Below are positions 1-9,300 of a stretch of 64,000 nucleotides of DNA, one piece after another. The stretch's first letter is position 1, and each line of letters begins with the position of its first letter. The position numbers and the translations under genes are program-made. Under the pieces are notes generated by a model. It searched no databases and had not been told where the DNA came from. It was given only the letters and a program-made list of their open reading frames with translations. The stretch comes from JBMOKT01 sp049323895. Lineage in GTDB: Bacteria; Bacillota; Peptococcia; Peptococcales; BICA1-8. Location of the stretch: assembly GCA_049323895.1 (NCBI GenBank), contig JBMOKT010000023.1:189563-253562 (forward strand), given 5' to 3'.

Positions 1-687
1 CCCTTCACCTGCCACAACTGCAGTTGCCTGATCTCTATCATTGCCTTTAGGTTCTCTGGCCATATTTTCTAAAATTCCTTTTGCCCATTCTTTTGTTTTT
101 TCCTCACCATGCAAAGCAATCATAGAAGCAAGTAAAGACTGATTATAAATATTGGAAGAAGATCTGGTCAAAACTTTACCTTTCCACTTTGGTTCAGTTA
201 AATCTTCATAGGTTGACAATTGAGAAGGATTAATTCTATCTTTGGCATATACCAAAACCCTGGCTCTGACAGTTAGCCCAAACCATTGATTATCCTTATC
301 CCTTAAATTCTCCGGTAAATTTTTAAACAGTACATCGCTGGAGACCTCTTGCAATAAATCTTGGGTTTTAGCTCTATGTAATCTTCCCGCATCCGCAGTG
401 ATCAATAAATCGGCTTCAGTATCTTTCCCTTCCCTGCTTAGTCTTTCTATCAATTCATCTGAATTCCCCTTAACAACATTTACTTTAATACCGGTATCTG
501 CTGTAAACATCTGCAGCAATTTCTCATCAGTATCATAATGTCTGTCAGTATAGAGATTTACCACATTGCTTGAGGGTGCTGTTTCCTTGTTTTGTACTTC
601 AGGGTTAGTAGAGCAGGCCGTTGCTGATAATATAGTGAATATTAACATTAAACATAAAGTTACTTTTATTTTGATATTTCTATACAT
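1..687 (-). CDS. Ferric iron ABC transporter substrate-binding lipoprotein, FutA/IdiA-like (3' end outside window)
   Basis: Reading leftwards from an ATG at 685-687 gives about 229 residues with no stop before the window edge. The start follows a GGGAGG ribosome site. The N-terminus is a lipoprotein signal ending in a LSATAC lipobox (Cys about residue 24). Then come NLYTDRHYDTDEKLL, DLLITADAGRLHRAKTQ, WFGLTVRARVLVYAKD and a SSSNIYNQSL block, the layout of the periplasmic/extracellular Fe(3+)-binding proteins FutA1/IdiA/FbpA. It would deliver ferric iron to an ABC permease and ATPase, expected just left of the window. Family assignment is solid; iron specificity is inferred from the family. 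Confidence 0.85.
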   Translation of the reverse strand, partial: MYRNIKIKVTLCLMLIFTILSATACSTNPEVQNKETAPSSNVVNLYTDRHYDTDEKLLQMFTADTGIKVNVVKGNSDELIERLSREGKDTEADLLITADAGRLHRAKTQDLLQEVSSDVLFKNLPENLRDKDNQWFGLTVRARVLVYAKDRINPSQLSTYEDLTEPKWKGKVLTRSSSNIYNQSLLASMIALHGEEKTKEWAKGILENMAREPKGNDRDQATAVVAGEG

Positions 688-920
688 GTTAATCCTCCCG
701 ATGTTAGATGTTTTTTAAAAAACTATTTAAACTTCCTCCTCCTTATTGATAATGGTTTTCACCTAATAAGATTTTATATGACCTTCAGTATTTACTCAAC
801 TACTCATTATTACTATTTTTAATACAATTTCAACCCTAGTAATAGTCTATTTAAACAAATTGATTTAATTATTAGTAAATTTATACTAAAGTTTAATTTA
901 TATATAGCAAATAAAAAAAA

Positions 921-960
921 ACAGTTAAATGATATGCGTTATCATTTAACTGTTTCTTTT
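921..960. terminator. Bidirectional intrinsic terminator
   Basis: A perfect 14-bp stem (921-934 with 940-953, loop 935-939) has an A run on its left side and a T-rich run on its right, so it can stop transcription from both directions. Between 961 and 1140 a short minus-strand reading frame ends in ...GYKYEIPLNDIKPEL, possibly the last codons of a lost gene; nothing else is recognisable there. Confidence 0.75.
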
Positions 961-1140
961 TATATTTAACTATTAAATTTACCCAGTGTTACAGCTCTGG
1001 CTTTATATCATTCAGCGGAATTTCATATTTATATCCGGCGAATAAAGAATTATTAACATGATTTTCACCATTCTAGTAATACAATACATATCAAAAATAA
1101 TAACCTTCTTACTATATTTCACCTAAATTATTTGCTTTTC

Positions 1141-1617
1141 TTACACAAGGTTAAATAATGCTTTTTGAAAATCCTCCACAAAATAGCGCTTACCTTTTGT
1201 AATCACTTTATGCCCTTCCATTTCCAGTAACATTTTTTGCTGTTCAATACCACCTGGATATTTTTCGTTTAATTCTCCGGATTTTTTCAAGGTACGCCAA
1301 TAAGGAGTAATATCCTTGCTTCCTGCATTTCCCCTCTCCTGTGAAGCATTGGCTGCAATGTTAATGAATATGCCAGCTGTCAAAGGGCAGGTAAAGTCTG
1401 CTTTGTGTTCTTTTGCTAAGTACTCTCTAATGTTTTCCGAGGTTGTAAGCTTACCTTTGGGAATTTTCTTCATTACAAAGTCATATTGGATAGGAGCCGC
1501 TATAAGCATATTGCCACAACCAAAACGCTTTGCCATCTTATTGTCAAAGCCAATAAACTCAACCTTCGGTAAGTCTCCCGAGTTATTGAGTTTCTCGTTG
1601 AAAGATTTTTTTGGCAC
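1141..1617 (-). CDS. MGMT-family alkyltransferase-like protein
   Basis: The 158-residue protein has the winged-helix DNA-binding layout of O6-methylguanine-DNA methyltransferases: IPKGKLTTSENIREYL followed by PYWRTLKKSGELNEKYPGG and EMEGHKV. In true methyltransferases the segment aligned with PYWR reads PCHR and carries the acceptor cysteine. Here Cys-His is replaced by Tyr-Trp, so methyl transfer to that site is not possible. It is therefore closer to alkyltransferase-like (ATL) proteins, which bind alkylated guanine and flag it for repair. A GGAGGAGT site precedes the ATG. It stands alone between terminators. Confidence 0.75.
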   Translation of the reverse strand: MPKKSFNEKLNNSGDLPKVEFIGFDNKMAKRFGCGNMLIAAPIQYDFVMKKIPKGKLTTSENIREYLAKEHKADFTCPLTAGIFINIAANASQERGNAGSKDITPYWRTLKKSGELNEKYPGGIEQQKMLLEMEGHKVITKGKRYFVEDFQKALFNLV

Positions 1618-1795
1618 CGGATACTCCTCCTTTTTAACCTCTCTCTATATTTAACTTGTAGGGCTTACCTTTCCGGCTTATCTTACCATTACTCCTACTT
1701 TATGCCATAGTTAATTATTCTTTAAAAAGCATATTTAACAGTTCGATTTTTAAAGCCATTCTGACGATTAACTACTTTTTTTATTATTTTAACAT

Positions 1796-1831
1796 ATACA
1801 AAAAAGAAACTGTCCCTAATTCTGGAACAGT
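1796..1831 (-). terminator. Terminator of the TRAP/B12 operon
   Basis: On the minus strand the sequence forms an ACTGTTCC...GGACAGT hairpin followed by TTTCTTTTTT, just after the last gene of the operon that runs leftwards from 11266. Confidence 0.7.
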
Positions 1832-1866
1832 CCACTCTCGACTAAAATGGTACCATACTACTATAT

Positions 1867-2148
1867 TTACGCCGAAATACCATCTTTACCTTTATTTTTT
1901 TCTCTCAGTGTAAGATAATGGTGACCATCAGTATATATTTTGACTAAACCAAACACTATACCGACCGAAGATAAACGGATACCATAGTCAATAAGCTTTT
2001 TACCTGTAATAGAGATTGAAGCACCTCCATCGCCACCCATTAATAAACCAACTAAAAATAGTACAAATGCTATCGCACCTAAACCAACACCAATTAAGAT
2101 TAAGACGGCAAAAAGGGCAGACGATACTTTGTTCAGTTGTTCCTTCAT
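1867..2148 (-). CDS. Small two-helix membrane protein, partner of TRAP-like permease (copy 2)
   Basis: 93 residues from the ATG at 2148, chosen over a longer frame because a GGGGGG-type ribosome site lies just upstream of it. There are two hydrophobic segments (about residues 9-36 and 55-70) and a polar tail. The tail contains GLVKIYTDGHHYLTLREK, which matches GLLDFYMMKDHHLTIDQK in the protein at 3624-3923; the two are paralogues. It follows the large permease gene with overlap-scale spacing. By position it could take the place of the small DctQ subunit, but it is shorter than DctQ (about 160 residues) and has no recognisable DctQ motif. Function unknown. Confidence 0.65.
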   Translation of the reverse strand: MKEQLNKVSSALFAVLILIGVGLGAIAFVLFLVGLLMGGDGGASISITGKKLIDYGIRLSSVGIVFGLVKIYTDGHHYLTLREKNKGKDGISA

Positions 2149-2161
2149 CTTCTTATCCCCC

Positions 2162-3541
2162 CTACAACCATAGTATGGGTAGAACACCAAGTAGGATTAA
2201 TATGCAGAACAGCATATGCAGCACTATCCATACATAGGCTAATTTAGCGGTTTTCATAAAATTAGAATCAGCAATACCCATTGCAGCGTATAAGCATAAA
2301 GCTAGTGGTGGTGTCATCCCTTCAAGGGCCCCAGTTAAAGCTGGCAACATAGCAGCAAGTAAAAGAGGATTTCCTCCTAAGGCTGCAAAAGCAGCTACTA
2401 ATGCCCCACCCACGATAGCAACTTGAGATGACCCGGGCAGCACCATACCTAAAAACGCTGTGAAAATCGGTAAAATAAAGGCAAGGGCTGTTACAGATAA
2501 TCCCATGGACATAAACCAGCTTTGCACACTTTCTTCCATGCCCAACTTCTGGAAAACCAGTGCAATGGCATAGGCAAAATATATAGTAGCAGCAACTGGT
2601 GTAATAATACTTACTCCTCTTTTTATCATTTCAAAAACTTTAGTAAAACTTAGGCCATTTATTGTCTTTCTACCTATATACAAACCATATACTGCTGCCA
2701 ACCCTGGTGTAAACGAAAGTACCGAGCCAATAATTGCATTTCCTCCCGCTTTGCCTAAACGACCTATAACAGCACCATCATACTGAGAAAGGACAAAAAT
2801 TGGAACAAAAATAATTAAAGGTATTAATAATGATGTCCATCCTTCACTAAAGGATTGCCTAACACTAGGTCTTTCTTCAGCAGGAATAGGTTGTACGTTG
2901 TAGTAAATACAAAATCCTAATAAGGTTAACCATCTTTGCACAATAAACCAAATTGCCACACCCCAACATATTAACCAAAAACTTGCTAAAGTTACTGCAT
3001 CAGGATATAAAACATTATACACTCCATATGAAAGTATTATTGTACCTGATGGTGGAATAATATTTCCTAACGAACTACAGGACATTTCAACAGTTGCTGC
3101 CAATTCGGGAGAAAATCCTGTTTTTTTCATAGCCGGTATAGTAAATACTCCAGTTGCAGCAACATTTCCAGCTCCACTGCCAGAAAGGGCAGCCATGAAA
3201 GTTGAAGCAATCAGAGATACATAACCTCCTCCACCTCTGAATCTCCCCACAGTGGCTAAAATAAAGTTAATTATTTTATCGACTACTTTTGTTTCCCCAA
3301 AAATATGAGCAAGCGTTAAAAAGCCTACTATTGAATAAAACAAACTGCTGGAGGATGGATTAAGTAAATAAGGCCAAAAAAGATCCCACCTTTGTGTCAT
3401 AAAAATTACAAAAACAAAAGAAAGTATCATTACTTCATATATAGGTCTTTTAAAAACCATAAATACAACTGCCATAAAAACTAAAAGAAAAAGTAAATAA
3501 GCAATTCCCATTGGAATAGGTCCTAAAAAACTACCCGCCAT
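2162..3541 (-). CDS. TRAP-type transporter large permease (DctM-like), copy 2
   Basis: 459 residues, about eleven membrane segments. The segment GSGAGNVAATGVFTIPAMKKTG and the following PELAATVEMSCSSLGNIIPPSGT are characteristic of the TRAP/DctM large subunit, which carries the Na+-coupled solute path. The C-terminal half repeats the fold (GSSQVAIVGGALVAA, GMTPPLALCLYAAMGIA). It is about 50% similar by eye to the 458-residue protein at 3940-5316, so the pair arose by duplication. No DctP binding protein is encoded in the operon. Substrate unknown; context suggests an amino acid derivative. Confidence 0.85.
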   Translation of the reverse strand: MAGSFLGPIPMGIAYLLFLLVFMAVVFMVFKRPIYEVMILSFVFVIFMTQRWDLFWPYLLNPSSSSLFYSIVGFLTLAHIFGETKVVDKIINFILATVGRFRGGGGYVSLIASTFMAALSGSGAGNVAATGVFTIPAMKKTGFSPELAATVEMSCSSLGNIIPPSGTIILSYGVYNVLYPDAVTLASFWLICWGVAIWFIVQRWLTLLGFCIYYNVQPIPAEERPSVRQSFSEGWTSLLIPLIIFVPIFVLSQYDGAVIGRLGKAGGNAIIGSVLSFTPGLAAVYGLYIGRKTINGLSFTKVFEMIKRGVSIITPVAATIYFAYAIALVFQKLGMEESVQSWFMSMGLSVTALAFILPIFTAFLGMVLPGSSQVAIVGGALVAAFAALGGNPLLLAAMLPALTGALEGMTPPLALCLYAAMGIADSNFMKTAKLAYVWIVLHMLFCILILLGVLPILWL

Positions 3542-3623
3542 TAAAATCCTCCTTTACCTCCAAATTTGTCAATCTTGCAGCTCCAAATCTACTTATTTTA
3601 ATTAAAACCAGGCTTTATTACCA

Positions 3624-3923
3624 CTAAGCTGACACTGAAACTGAAACTGATGGTGATTCTTCGGTTTCTTCTTTCTGATCAATTGTTAAATGATGGTCTT
3701 TCATCATATAGAAGTCAAGAAGACCGAACATAATGGCATAACAGGCCAGTTTCTTACTGTAATTCATGACTTTCAGATTAAAATTCGATATTGCGGCTGC
3801 AGTGGAACCGTCAATAATCAGAGCAGCCAGAAAGAGAACTCCGACCAGTGCCCCGGCCAGAACGGCAATTGCCACGACTACCCCGTAAATGGTAACTAGA
3901 AATCCGTGTATCTGCTGTTTCAT
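3624..3923 (-). CDS. Small two-helix membrane protein, partner of TRAP-like permease (copy 1)
   Basis: 99 residues with a GGGGGGAAC ribosome site before the ATG. Hydrophobic segments lie at about residues 9-37 and 58-72. The C-terminal motif DHHLT followed by an acidic, Ser/Val-rich tail (ESPSVSVSVSA) parallels the paralogue at 1867-2148. It sits between the two permease genes, so each large permease is followed by one small protein. Probably a subunit of the same transporter; no known family is recognised. Confidence 0.65.
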   Translation of the reverse strand: MKQQIHGFLVTIYGVVVAIAVLAGALVGVLFLAALIIDGSTAAAISNFNLKVMNYSKKLACYAIMFGLLDFYMMKDHHLTIDQKEETEESPSVSVSVSA

Positions 3924-3939
3924 GTCTGTTCCCCCCTTC

Positions 3940-5316
3940 TTAATTCACAAATAGCGGCAAAATACCTAAGAGCAGGATAATTGTCATAATCATATGACCT
4001 GATATCCAAACGTAAGCCAGTTTTGCTGTCTCCTTAAAACCTGATTTTGCAATACCCATAGCGGCATAAAGACACAAGGCCATGGGCGGTGTCATTCCTT
4101 CCATACAGCCTGTAATTGCAGGCATTACCGCAGCAATAATAAAGGGATCCAAACCTACTGCAGCTCCGGTGGAGATGATGGCTCCACCAAGGATAGCCAC
4201 TTGGGCAGAACCGGGCATAACCATTCCCAGAAAGGCTGTAAAGACAACAACCAGAATTGCCCAACCTAAAGGACCAACACCAAAGCTTAGAAACCACTCC
4301 TTAACAGCCTGTTCCATGGCAATCTCTTTAAACACTACAGAAATGGCATAGGCAAAATAGATAGTAGCTGAAACTGGGACAACACCCTTTAAGGTATTCT
4401 TAAAGAGGTTCAGGATGCCAGTGAAATTAAATCCACCTTCGATGTTATTGCGACCGATATATAAGGCATAGACACAGGCCACACCTGCCACAAACATCAG
4501 TAGGGTACCGGAGAAAGATTTCTGACCGGCTTCACCTAGGCGAGATATAACAAAAGGCTTCATGACCGAATCCATAAGCAGGGGCAAAAGAATCAAAACA
4601 GGAATTAGCAGAGATGTCCAGCCTTCTTTCAGAGATTGCATAAAGGCAGGTCTTTCCTCTTTGGGAATAGGCTTGACACCGTAGTATTTTGCGAATGCAT
4701 ATAAGAAAAGGGCTCTCTGGATAATCAACCAGCCCCCTACAATCCAAAGGGCCAGCCAAAAGGTGGATAGTGAATACTTATCTGGGTAAAGAGCGGCAAG
4801 GATACCAAACCCAACCAGGTTCAGACCCGGTCCCATCTGGTTGCCCAGTGTACTGCACGCCATCTCCGTGGTAGCGGCCAGAGACCGTGGATAACCAGTC
4901 TTAATCATAGCAGGAATGGTAAAAACACCTGTAGCTGCTACGTTGCCGGCTCCAGTGCCCGACATCATGGCCATAGCGCTGCTCCCCAGTAAAGATACAT
5001 ATCCTGCCCCTCCCGGCAGACCACCAAAGACCGAGATAATCAAAGCGATTAGCTTTTCGACAACTCTGGTTTGATTAAGAATGTAGGCCAGTACAAGAAA
5101 AGTTACGATAATGTAAAATAGCGAACTTGTGGTTGGGAAAATAAGGTATTTCCAGAACAGGTCATACCTCTGGGTCATAATGATGGTAAAAGGAAACCCC
5201 AGAGCAATAGCTTCATAGATAGGCCGTTTGAATACCATGAACACAAACATGATAAATAATAAAAGTTCAACTAAGTAAAAAATTTCTAATGGTATTCCGC
5301 CAACAGTAACATTCAT
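3940..5316 (-). CDS. TRAP-type transporter large permease (DctM-like), copy 1
   Basis: 458 residues with many membrane segments and the same DctM signatures as its downstream paralogue: MSGTGAGNVAATGVFTIPAM, RSLAATTEMACSTLGNQMGP, and GSAQVAILGGAI near the C-terminus. One clear difference: copy 2 has IIPPSGT where this copy has QMGPGLN, in a region that lines the transport path in DctM-type proteins, so the two may carry different solutes. The start codon overlaps the stop of the upstream hydrolase gene by 4 bases (ATGA), showing translational coupling. Confidence 0.85.
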   Translation of the reverse strand: MNVTVGGIPLEIFYLVELLLFIMFVFMVFKRPIYEAIALGFPFTIIMTQRYDLFWKYLIFPTTSSLFYIIVTFLVLAYILNQTRVVEKLIALIISVFGGLPGGAGYVSLLGSSAMAMMSGTGAGNVAATGVFTIPAMIKTGYPRSLAATTEMACSTLGNQMGPGLNLVGFGILAALYPDKYSLSTFWLALWIVGGWLIIQRALFLYAFAKYYGVKPIPKEERPAFMQSLKEGWTSLLIPVLILLPLLMDSVMKPFVISRLGEAGQKSFSGTLLMFVAGVACVYALYIGRNNIEGGFNFTGILNLFKNTLKGVVPVSATIYFAYAISVVFKEIAMEQAVKEWFLSFGVGPLGWAILVVVFTAFLGMVMPGSAQVAILGGAIISTGAAVGLDPFIIAAVMPAITGCMEGMTPPMALCLYAAMGIAKSGFKETAKLAYVWISGHMIMTIILLLGILPLFVN

Positions 5317-6083
5317 TTTAACACTCCTCTCTTCTTCCTCTTTTCAACTGCCTGAAACTTAAATTCTTCAAACAACTTGTTCCAAACCAGGTCACGTTTC
5401 ACCACAATCTCCGGATGAAACTGGGTCAACAAGACAAACGTATTCACCTCACTTTCCAATGCTTCAATAACCTGGTCATGTGAACGGGCAACCACCTTTA
5501 AGCTTCGGCCAATCTCTTTAATAGATTGACTATGCCAGCTGTTTACAGACAGCATTGTTACCCCCAAAACCCTTGCAAGATGACTATCTTCTTCAATTTT
5601 TATCTCATGATATGCCTCTTCAAGGCTTTTCCCGAATTTTGTCTGGTTGTGTTCCATGGCACCGGACACGTTTTCGGATATTTTCAAGTACATAGTCCCG
5701 CCCATTACTTCATTTATCATCTGCATTCCACGGCATATTCCTAGAATTGGCAGGTCTAGTTCCAATGCTTTACTAAACAGCTTGCTTTCGGAACGGTACC
5801 TGTCCGGCGCTGTATCGGCCAGCACAGGTATCTCTTTACGGTTTAAAATATAGTCAGGAATCTTGCCTCCCCCCGTACAAAGCAAACCATCTATGACATG
5901 AAGCACTTCAACGATAAAATCATCATTTTCATTAACCGGAATGAGAAAAGGCAACATCCCGTTCCGAATCAGGATGTCGGGATAGGTGCGATCAATGTAG
6001 TTCAGAGACCTTCCCGGAAAAATATCATCCTGATGTCCCGTATCAACATGGCAGGTTACGCCGATAACCGGTGTCTTATTCAT
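5313..6083 (-). CDS. Peptidase C26 / class I glutamine amidotransferase-like hydrolase (PuuD-like)
   Basis: 256 residues from the ATG at 6083 (a longer TTG frame would swallow the ribosome site). The fold signatures are PVIGVTCHVDTG at the start, the LPILGICRGMQMINEVMGG nucleophile elbow with Cys about residue 105, and a C-terminal TQFHPEI with the catalytic His and Glu. This is the gamma-glutamyl hydrolase layout used by PuuD (gamma-glutamyl-GABA hydrolase). It likely cleaves a gamma-glutamyl or similar amide of the operon's substrate. It is translationally coupled to the permease gene that follows. Confidence 0.85.
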   Translation of the reverse strand: MNKTPVIGVTCHVDTGHQDDIFPGRSLNYIDRTYPDILIRNGMLPFLIPVNENDDFIVEVLHVIDGLLCTGGGKIPDYILNRKEIPVLADTAPDRYRSESKLFSKALELDLPILGICRGMQMINEVMGGTMYLKISENVSGAMEHNQTKFGKSLEEAYHEIKIEEDSHLARVLGVTMLSVNSWHSQSIKEIGRSLKVVARSHDQVIEALESEVNTFVLLTQFHPEIVVKRDLVWNKLFEEFKFQAVEKRKKRGVLK

Positions 6084-6239
6084 TTCCCACCATCCCCCCC
6101 GTGACAAAACTAATTTCTAAATTAAATTTTCATTACATTAGGCAAGTTAAACAAATAATCCTATGGCTATTTTAGATATATTTGTTAAATATTTTTTAAT
6201 TTTTTAACATTTCCAAATATTTTAATTATTTTAAGGATA

Positions 6240-6261
6240 GCTGCAGTCTTTCGACTGCAGC
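6240..6261 (-). promoter_or_regulatory. Intercistronic hairpin between mutase and hydrolase genes
   Basis: A perfect 9-bp stem GCTGCAGTC/GACTGCAGC with a 4-base loop, in a very AT-rich gap (6084-6304). No strong T run follows on the minus strand, so it may protect or process the mRNA, or attenuate, rather than fully terminate. The AT-rich 6115-6235 stretch could also hold a promoter for the downstream genes. Confidence 0.45.
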
Positions 6262-6304
6262 ATTATTACATTGTTTATCCATTTTGATAAGCACTTCAAT
6301 TATG

Positions 6305-9300
6305 TTATAGGTCTTGGATATTTTTTAAATATTTTTTCATAATTCTTAAAGCGCCTTCTGGATCCAGGCGACCATAAAGTCCTCCAACTGTTGATATTAA
6401 ATAAGAAGCATCTAATAAAACCTGACCATTAGGTCTTAAAGTATATGGCTCCTGCTCATCATGTAAAGAACCTTCAACAATCAGTTTTAATTCATCAATA
6501 TGTTCCGGGGTATTTGCTTTGCATTTATGATAAATAGTTCCACCGATCAATAGTGTTGTACAAGGTTCAGTAAATAAATTAACTCCATATTGTAAAAAAT
6601 ATGTCTCCGTTTCTTTTACATATCCTGTATTGTTCTCAGTGGCTATCTTCATTATCTGTCTTGCAAACCAAGCATAAACCGAACTCCAGGCAATTGTTGT
6701 CGGCAGCATATGGGGATTTTTATGAATCCATTTTAATAATTCGCCAAGTTTTATGTGAAAACGTCCATTGGCCTCTTCAACAAAGGCGCTAAAGGAATCC
6801 TCGCCTTTTTGAAAATCAGAAAACTTCTGGTTGAAGAAATTGTCAAGTTTTTTATTTAGCTCTCCAGTCTTATATTCTTCCAAATCCATGAGGTTCTCAG
6901 CATTATAGGCCATTCCGTATTTGCCTTCAACTCTCCTAAAGGCTAAAGGAGTATTAGGAGTTTTTAAGATAGTTCTTTTTACTTTCTTTTTGGGATCTTT
7001 TCCTGGATAATCATATAAGGGATTATCTAATACATTTACATAAAAATCTGTAGTACAGCCTCCAATATCCAGAGCCATAATATTACCTATGCCCTTTTCT
7101 TTACCATAGCCTTTAGCTAACAAATTGATTCCTAAGAAACAAGCTCTGGGAGTAGGAATAAATTTGGCATCCATAAATTCTTCAATGACATCAAAACCTT
7201 TTCCTCTAATAATTACCGTCTGGAAAAGTTCCCTTATTGTTTCATTTACTGCTTCGATATTATATGTGTTTACTTCAGGCATAACATTTGATGTAAACCT
7301 AACATCTACTCCAGCCTTTGAAAAGATTTCTCCAACTTTATCCTGAATATCTTCATTGCCTGCATATATTACCGGTACACCATATTTGGCATAGGCTTTT
7401 GAATTCTCGGCATGTTTTGCCAGTATCTCTACATTGTGCAGTTGAGTCGCTGTATCTCCACCTTCATTTGTACCACCAGCAATAAGAATTATTTCCGGTT
7501 GATCTTCTTCATAAATATATTTAGCCTGTTCATCGGATAATTTACCGGCATAACTATTTAATAGCTTGGCACCGGCGGTCAAAGAAGCTAAATTAGCAGC
7601 AAAACCACTTTCTTCTTCAACTAAAGACACCGTTACCATCTTTAGACCACCTTTAGCACTGGAACACGGCAGCTTGATATCAAATTCATTCATTTTTTTG
7701 GCTAAAGGCTCCCAATTACCCGCTTTTTGGCATTCAGCCAACACTCCTAAGCCATTGGCTAACCCTTCTCTAATGTCATCTACCGTTGTCGGAACATATT
7801 TAAGCTCAAATTCATCCTTACCGGTATCTAATATACCAATTTTAGAGAAAGTGCTTCCAAAATCCACCACCAAAACTTTTTTGTCTTTAAAATTCGTTAC
7901 ACCAACCTGCTTTCTAAATTCAGCTACTACCTCCTCGATATCTTCTGCCAATTCGGAAATACTACTTTCCTCATCAGCTTGGGAAATATTTTTATAAAAA
8001 TACCAAGGATTACGTTTCCTTACTATGTCCACCCTTTCGAATTCATCTTTAATCTTGATACCGTCAAATTCGTCAATTACACATTTGCCATCTAGCATTT
8101 TTGTTCTGCATTTTCCAACCAACTCATAACGTTTGTCTATTACAGTAATCTGAGGTGCCTGAAAAAGCCCTACTTGTAACGCTAATTCTAAATTATCAGG
8201 AGTCATCAAACCGCAAGATTTTGTGGGATAATTCTCTTCATTTATAAAATCTAGGAGCATATTTTCAAAATGTTTTTCTTGATCTACTGGATTTTTCCTT
8301 GTAAGAGCCTCCTGTACATCAACAGCCCACTCATAAAAATTATCAAAAGTAACTTGACCTTCATAACCACCCATTACAGCTAAATGAAGTATATTGTACA
8401 TAGCACCTTGTTTTAAGTCTTTTTTCCGGGCGTCAACTCGGGAGTCACCAAAAATATCTGGTTGAACACTTCGCTTAAAGTTTTTAAAAATATTTTTAAC
8501 TATATCACAGCTTTCAATAATATCCCCGGCACGGGCTTCATGGTGGGCTTCAGGAAAACTAACAACGTGTACAATTTCAGGCTCCATAAACATCTGCCAG
8601 TATGTTGTCATAGCTAAATGCCCTTTAGCCTCATCAAGATTGGGCGGAAAGCTGGATAAGCCTCCTCTGGTTTCTTTAATAATGTTAAACTCAAAATGCC
8701 TTGTTAAGGGTTCAATAATTTCGTAGGCAGCCTTCATTTTAGCCAAATCATACATAGGATCAATTTCAGGTGGTAAATCAAACATCAGCTGCATAACATA
8801 ATCCTTGATTCCCAATTTTAAAGCAATTATACCGGCTAAAATATGATCAACTACATACATGTCATCTGTACAGTTGCGCAGTTGCCATTGGTGAGGATCA
8901 TTTATTTCTAAAGGCTTTCCTTGTTCAGCCCACCACTTTATAACATCGAAATGTTCCTGAAAACTATCTTCGATAGAGATTGGTCCTCTCCCATCCAGTT
9001 CATTATAGAAAAATATGGGAACTGCCGCAAAACCCATATTGAGAGTTTCTTCAAAAGTCTTAGCCAATTCAACTAATTCATCAGTTCCGGAATAAATTCT
9101 TGATAAAGGGAAATTTCCTCTCTTAGTTGCTTCCTTCAATGCTTTTAAATCCTCTTTAGTCCTTATCGGTGCCCCACCCTGTCCTCTTAAATATCTATCC
9201 GGGTCTTCTTCTCCCCTAATAAATTTTGTCAAAAAGGCTTGACAGGGCTGATCTGGAGCTAGAGAAATTATTTCCACACAACCTGCATCACTTACTTTTT

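Noticed and set aside
961..1060. Minus-strand frame ending GYKYEIPLNDIKPEL
   Set aside because: Only about 25 codons after an in-frame stop; probably a gene remnant but not identifiable.
7566..7997. 143-residue plus-strand frame opposite the B12 fusion gene
   Set aside because: Antisense shadow of a strongly supported coding region, with no ribosome site or domain.
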